Assembly: GCF_030209355.1 (NCBI RefSeq)
Contig: NZ_JARVSF010000007.1
Span: 1-64,000, forward strand
DNA length: 64,000 bases
Direction of reading: 5' to 3'
DNA from: Pseudarthrobacter sp. fls2-241-R2A-127
Lineage (GTDB): Bacteria > Actinomycetota > Actinomycetes > Actinomycetales > Micrococcaceae
The translations under genes were made by a program, and so were the position numbers. A model generated the notes under the pieces. That model did no database searches. It saw nothing but the letters and a program-made list of their open reading frames with translations, and had not been told where the DNA came from. Numbering within the stretch: position 1 is the first letter of the stretch; every line of letters starts with the position of its first letter. Shown here piece by piece: positions 63,001 to 64,000 of the stretch.

Positions 63001-63356
63001 AGGAGTACACCCTGGAGACCGTCGTGGCGGATTCCGACGGCGGTGTCGGCGGCTCCAAGGCCGTGGCCGTCCTCCCCGGCGGCGGCTTCGTGGTGCTCAA
63101 CACCAAGGTAACGCCCGAACTCGAGGCTGAAGGTCTGGCCCGCGACATGGTCCGCGCCATCCAGCAGGCCCGCAAGGACGCCGGGCTCAACGTCAGCGAT
63201 CGGATCCGCACCACGGTCACCGCCGCGCAGAACGTCGTGGCCGCCCTGCTGGCGAACGCTGAACTGGTCAAGGGCGAGACCCTGACCGTAGACCTGGCTG
63301 CTGAACCGGCAGACGTGGACGAACCCGCCGTCGTGGTGGAAAAAGTGGAGGCCTAG
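60021..63356 (+). CDS. ileS: Isoleucyl-tRNA synthetase, eukaryote-like (IleRS2) type
   Basis: An 1111-residue class Ia synthetase, longer than E. coli IleRS and similar to the eukaryote-like type of actinobacteria. HYGH (HIGH) is at 81-84, KMSKS near 670 and a large editing CP1 domain lies between. Start is 60021 or 60030; AGGA at 60018 suits the second, while GGAGG of the T-box is 20 bases from the first. This type is often less sensitive to mupirocin. T-box controlled. Three bases separate it from folC. Confidence 0.96.
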   Translation: MSNMTFYPKASASSTPASGNAGVSASVKFPEIEERILKYWDQDGTFQASIDQRSADAPGGEPGSNEFVFYDGPPFANGLPHYGHLLTGYAKDLVGRYQTQRGKRVERRFGWDTHGLPAELEAMKQLGMTDKTQIEAMGIDKFNDACRASVMKYADEWRSYVTRQARWVDFDNDYKTLNVEYMESVLWAFKQLHDKGLTYNGYRVLPYCWKDETPLSNHELRMDDDVYKNRQDQTVTVTFPILAGESDLSRQLDGVQALAWTTTPWTLPTNAALAVGPSITYAVLPTGPNGVKAASADAPVAGSFLLAADLLGNYAKDLGYDSFEDAEAAVVSTHLGAELEGLAYRRLWDDFADNEKYGMENAWRFLVADYVTTTDGTGIVHQAPAYGEDDQKVCEEAGIPVVLSVDEGAKFLPLFKHGDLHDIAGLQVFEANKPITQVLRAQGRLVRQASYEHSYPHCWRCRNPLIYRAVSSWYVEVTKFKDRMSELNQEINWIPGNVKDGQFGKWLDNARDWSISRNRFWGSPIPVWQSTDPEYPRTDVYGSLAELEADFGRLPLNKDGQVDLHRPFIDELTRPNPDDPRTPEEGQSVMRRVEDVLDVWFDSGSMPYGQVHYPFENEAWFNTHNPADFIVEYIGQTRGWFYMLHILSTALFDRPAFRNVISHGIVLGSDGQKMSKSLRNYPDVSEVLDRDGSDAMRWFLMSSPILRGGNLIVTEQGIRDGVRQVILPLWNVYSFFTLYTNAANGGEGYDAQLRYDGYADTLDQYLLANTGDLVRNMTAQLDSYDISGACDSLRSYLDMLTNWYVRRSRQRFFDEDKDAFDALYTALETVTRAAASLLPLVSEEIWRGLTGGRSVHLADWPDAGLFPANPSLVEAMDRVQQICSTGSSLRKAANLRVRLPLQELTVVAPGAGALDGFAAVVADELNLRSVRLLDAESASPEEFGIQQKLVVNARAAGPRLGKNVQAAIKGAKSGDWSVDDDGVVTAGGLPLEPQEYTLETVVADSDGGVGGSKAVAVLPGGGFVVLNTKVTPELEAEGLARDMVRAIQQARKDAGLNVSDRIRTTVTAAQNVVAALLANAELVKGETLTVDLAAEPADVDEPAVVVEKVEA

Positions 63357-63359
63357 GAC

Positions 63360-64000
63360 ATGACCGACGAATTTTCGGTGGAAAGCGTCTACGCCGAGCT
63401 GCTGGGCAGGGCACCGGAAAACAAGATGGAGCCGCGCCTGGCTCCGCTGTTCCGCGCCATGGACGTGCTCGGCGAACCCAACAAAGCGTTCCCGATCATC
63501 CACGTGACGGGAACCAACGGCAAGACCTCCACGTCAAGGATGATCGAGTCCGTGCTCCGTGCCCACGGCCTGAGTACGGGACGTTACACCAGCCCGCACC
63601 TGTCCAAGGTCACCGAGCGGATCAGCATCGACGGCCATCCCGTGCCTGATGAAACCTTTGTGAGGATCTGGGACGAGATCCGGCCCTACCTGCAGATCGT
63701 GGATTCGGAACTCGAAGCCGAGGGCCAGCCGCGGCTGACGTACTTCGAATGCCTCACCATCCTGGGCTTTGCCATCTTCGCTGACCAGCCCGTCAACGTT
63801 GCCGTCATCGAGGTGGGACTGGGCGGCATCACCGATGCCACGAACGTCGGGGACGGGCAGGTCTCGGTAGTTACCCCGATCTCCCTGGACCACACCGACC
63901 TGCTCGGTGACACCACGGAGGACATCGCCCGCGAAAAGGCGGGCATCATCAAGCCAGGCGGCTACCTCATCAGCGCCGCGCAGCCTATCGATGCTGCCCA
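63360..64000 (+). CDS. folC: Folylpolyglutamate synthase/dihydrofolate synthase, 5' part
   Basis: The first 213 residues; the gene runs off the window. ATP-binding GTNGKTST is at 51-58, TSPHL and RISIDG follow, and EVGLGGITDATN with DHTDLLG are the Mur-ligase-like metal and substrate motifs. FolC adds glutamate to folates. It begins three bases after ileS, with GGAGG upstream, so it shares the T-box-controlled transcript. Confidence 0.95.
   Translation, partial: MTDEFSVESVYAELLGRAPENKMEPRLAPLFRAMDVLGEPNKAFPIIHVTGTNGKTSTSRMIESVLRAHGLSTGRYTSPHLSKVTERISIDGHPVPDETFVRIWDEIRPYLQIVDSELEAEGQPRLTYFECLTILGFAIFADQPVNVAVIEVGLGGITDATNVGDGQVSVVTPISLDHTDLLGDTTEDIAREKAGIIKPGGYLISAAQPIDAA

Noticed and set aside
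1..64000. Possible CRISPR, phage, transposon or integron
   Set aside because: No spaced direct repeats, transposase, integrase or phage structural genes were seen, and tRNA genes are not flanked by integrase or repeated tRNA ends.

Overview
The window is about 65% G+C with typical actinobacterial gene style: many GTG starts, ATGA/TAATG overlaps, a T-box in front of ileS, duplicated clpP1/clpP2, and mycothiol-type redox proteins. Two blocks match gene order that I recall from Mycobacterium tuberculosis (DUF3052-ahpE beside aceE; ettA, glbO, pepN, rpiB, nei, tig, clpP1P2, clpX, valS, folC). Protein style and the IdnD/XylA/XylB content point to Micrococcales, most likely the Arthrobacter/Pseudarthrobacter group. 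No transposase, integrase, phage gene, CRISPR array or rRNA was seen. The window is ordinary chromosome with metabolic accessory islands.

Layout. 0-2.9 kb: DUF3052 protein, AhpE peroxiredoxin, sirtuin, tRNA-Val. 3.1-12 kb: a sugar-acid island with an IclR regulator, an MFS importer, a D-2-hydroxyacid dehydrogenase, a beta-hydroxyacid dehydrogenase, an IdnO-like SDR, an IdnD-like dehydrogenase that has lost its structural-zinc cysteines, a FadR-type GntR regulator and 6-phosphogluconate dehydrogenase (gnd). 12-18.2 kb: SDR, cysE-cysK, msrA, Nif3-like protein, CT398-type coiled-coil protein with a degenerate zinc ribbon, yaaA and RNase P RNA. 18.2-25.7 kb: TspO, a long GapB-type GAPDH with a complex leader, a membrane-anchored HNH nuclease, def, tRNA-His, orn, an MptB-like mannosyltransferase and AlkD-like glycosylase.

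25.7-36 kb is a carbohydrate island. It holds an aldose epimerase, a LacI regulator translationally coupled to an esterase, a divergent operon of Gfo/Idh/MocA dehydrogenase + DUF993 + TIM-barrel isomerase, and a xylose operon (xylA-xylB) with a divergent ROK regulator and an operator overlapping a good promoter. The LacI-controlled operon looks like a complete oxidise / rearrange / cleave pathway of unknown substrate and is the best candidate here for an undescribed system.

36-64 kb: a secreted CAP protein with three ChW repeats, tRNA-Arg, a second-type SSB, a lipoprotein, ettA, tesB, a group II globin with an MscS channel, pepN-osmC, rpiB-nei, tRNA-Gly and tRNA-Pro, tig, clpP1-clpP2, clpX, a DsbA-like oxidoreductase with a monothiol site, valS, an SDR, a membrane-anchored EEP-family protein, then T-box-ileS-folC (folC runs off the end).
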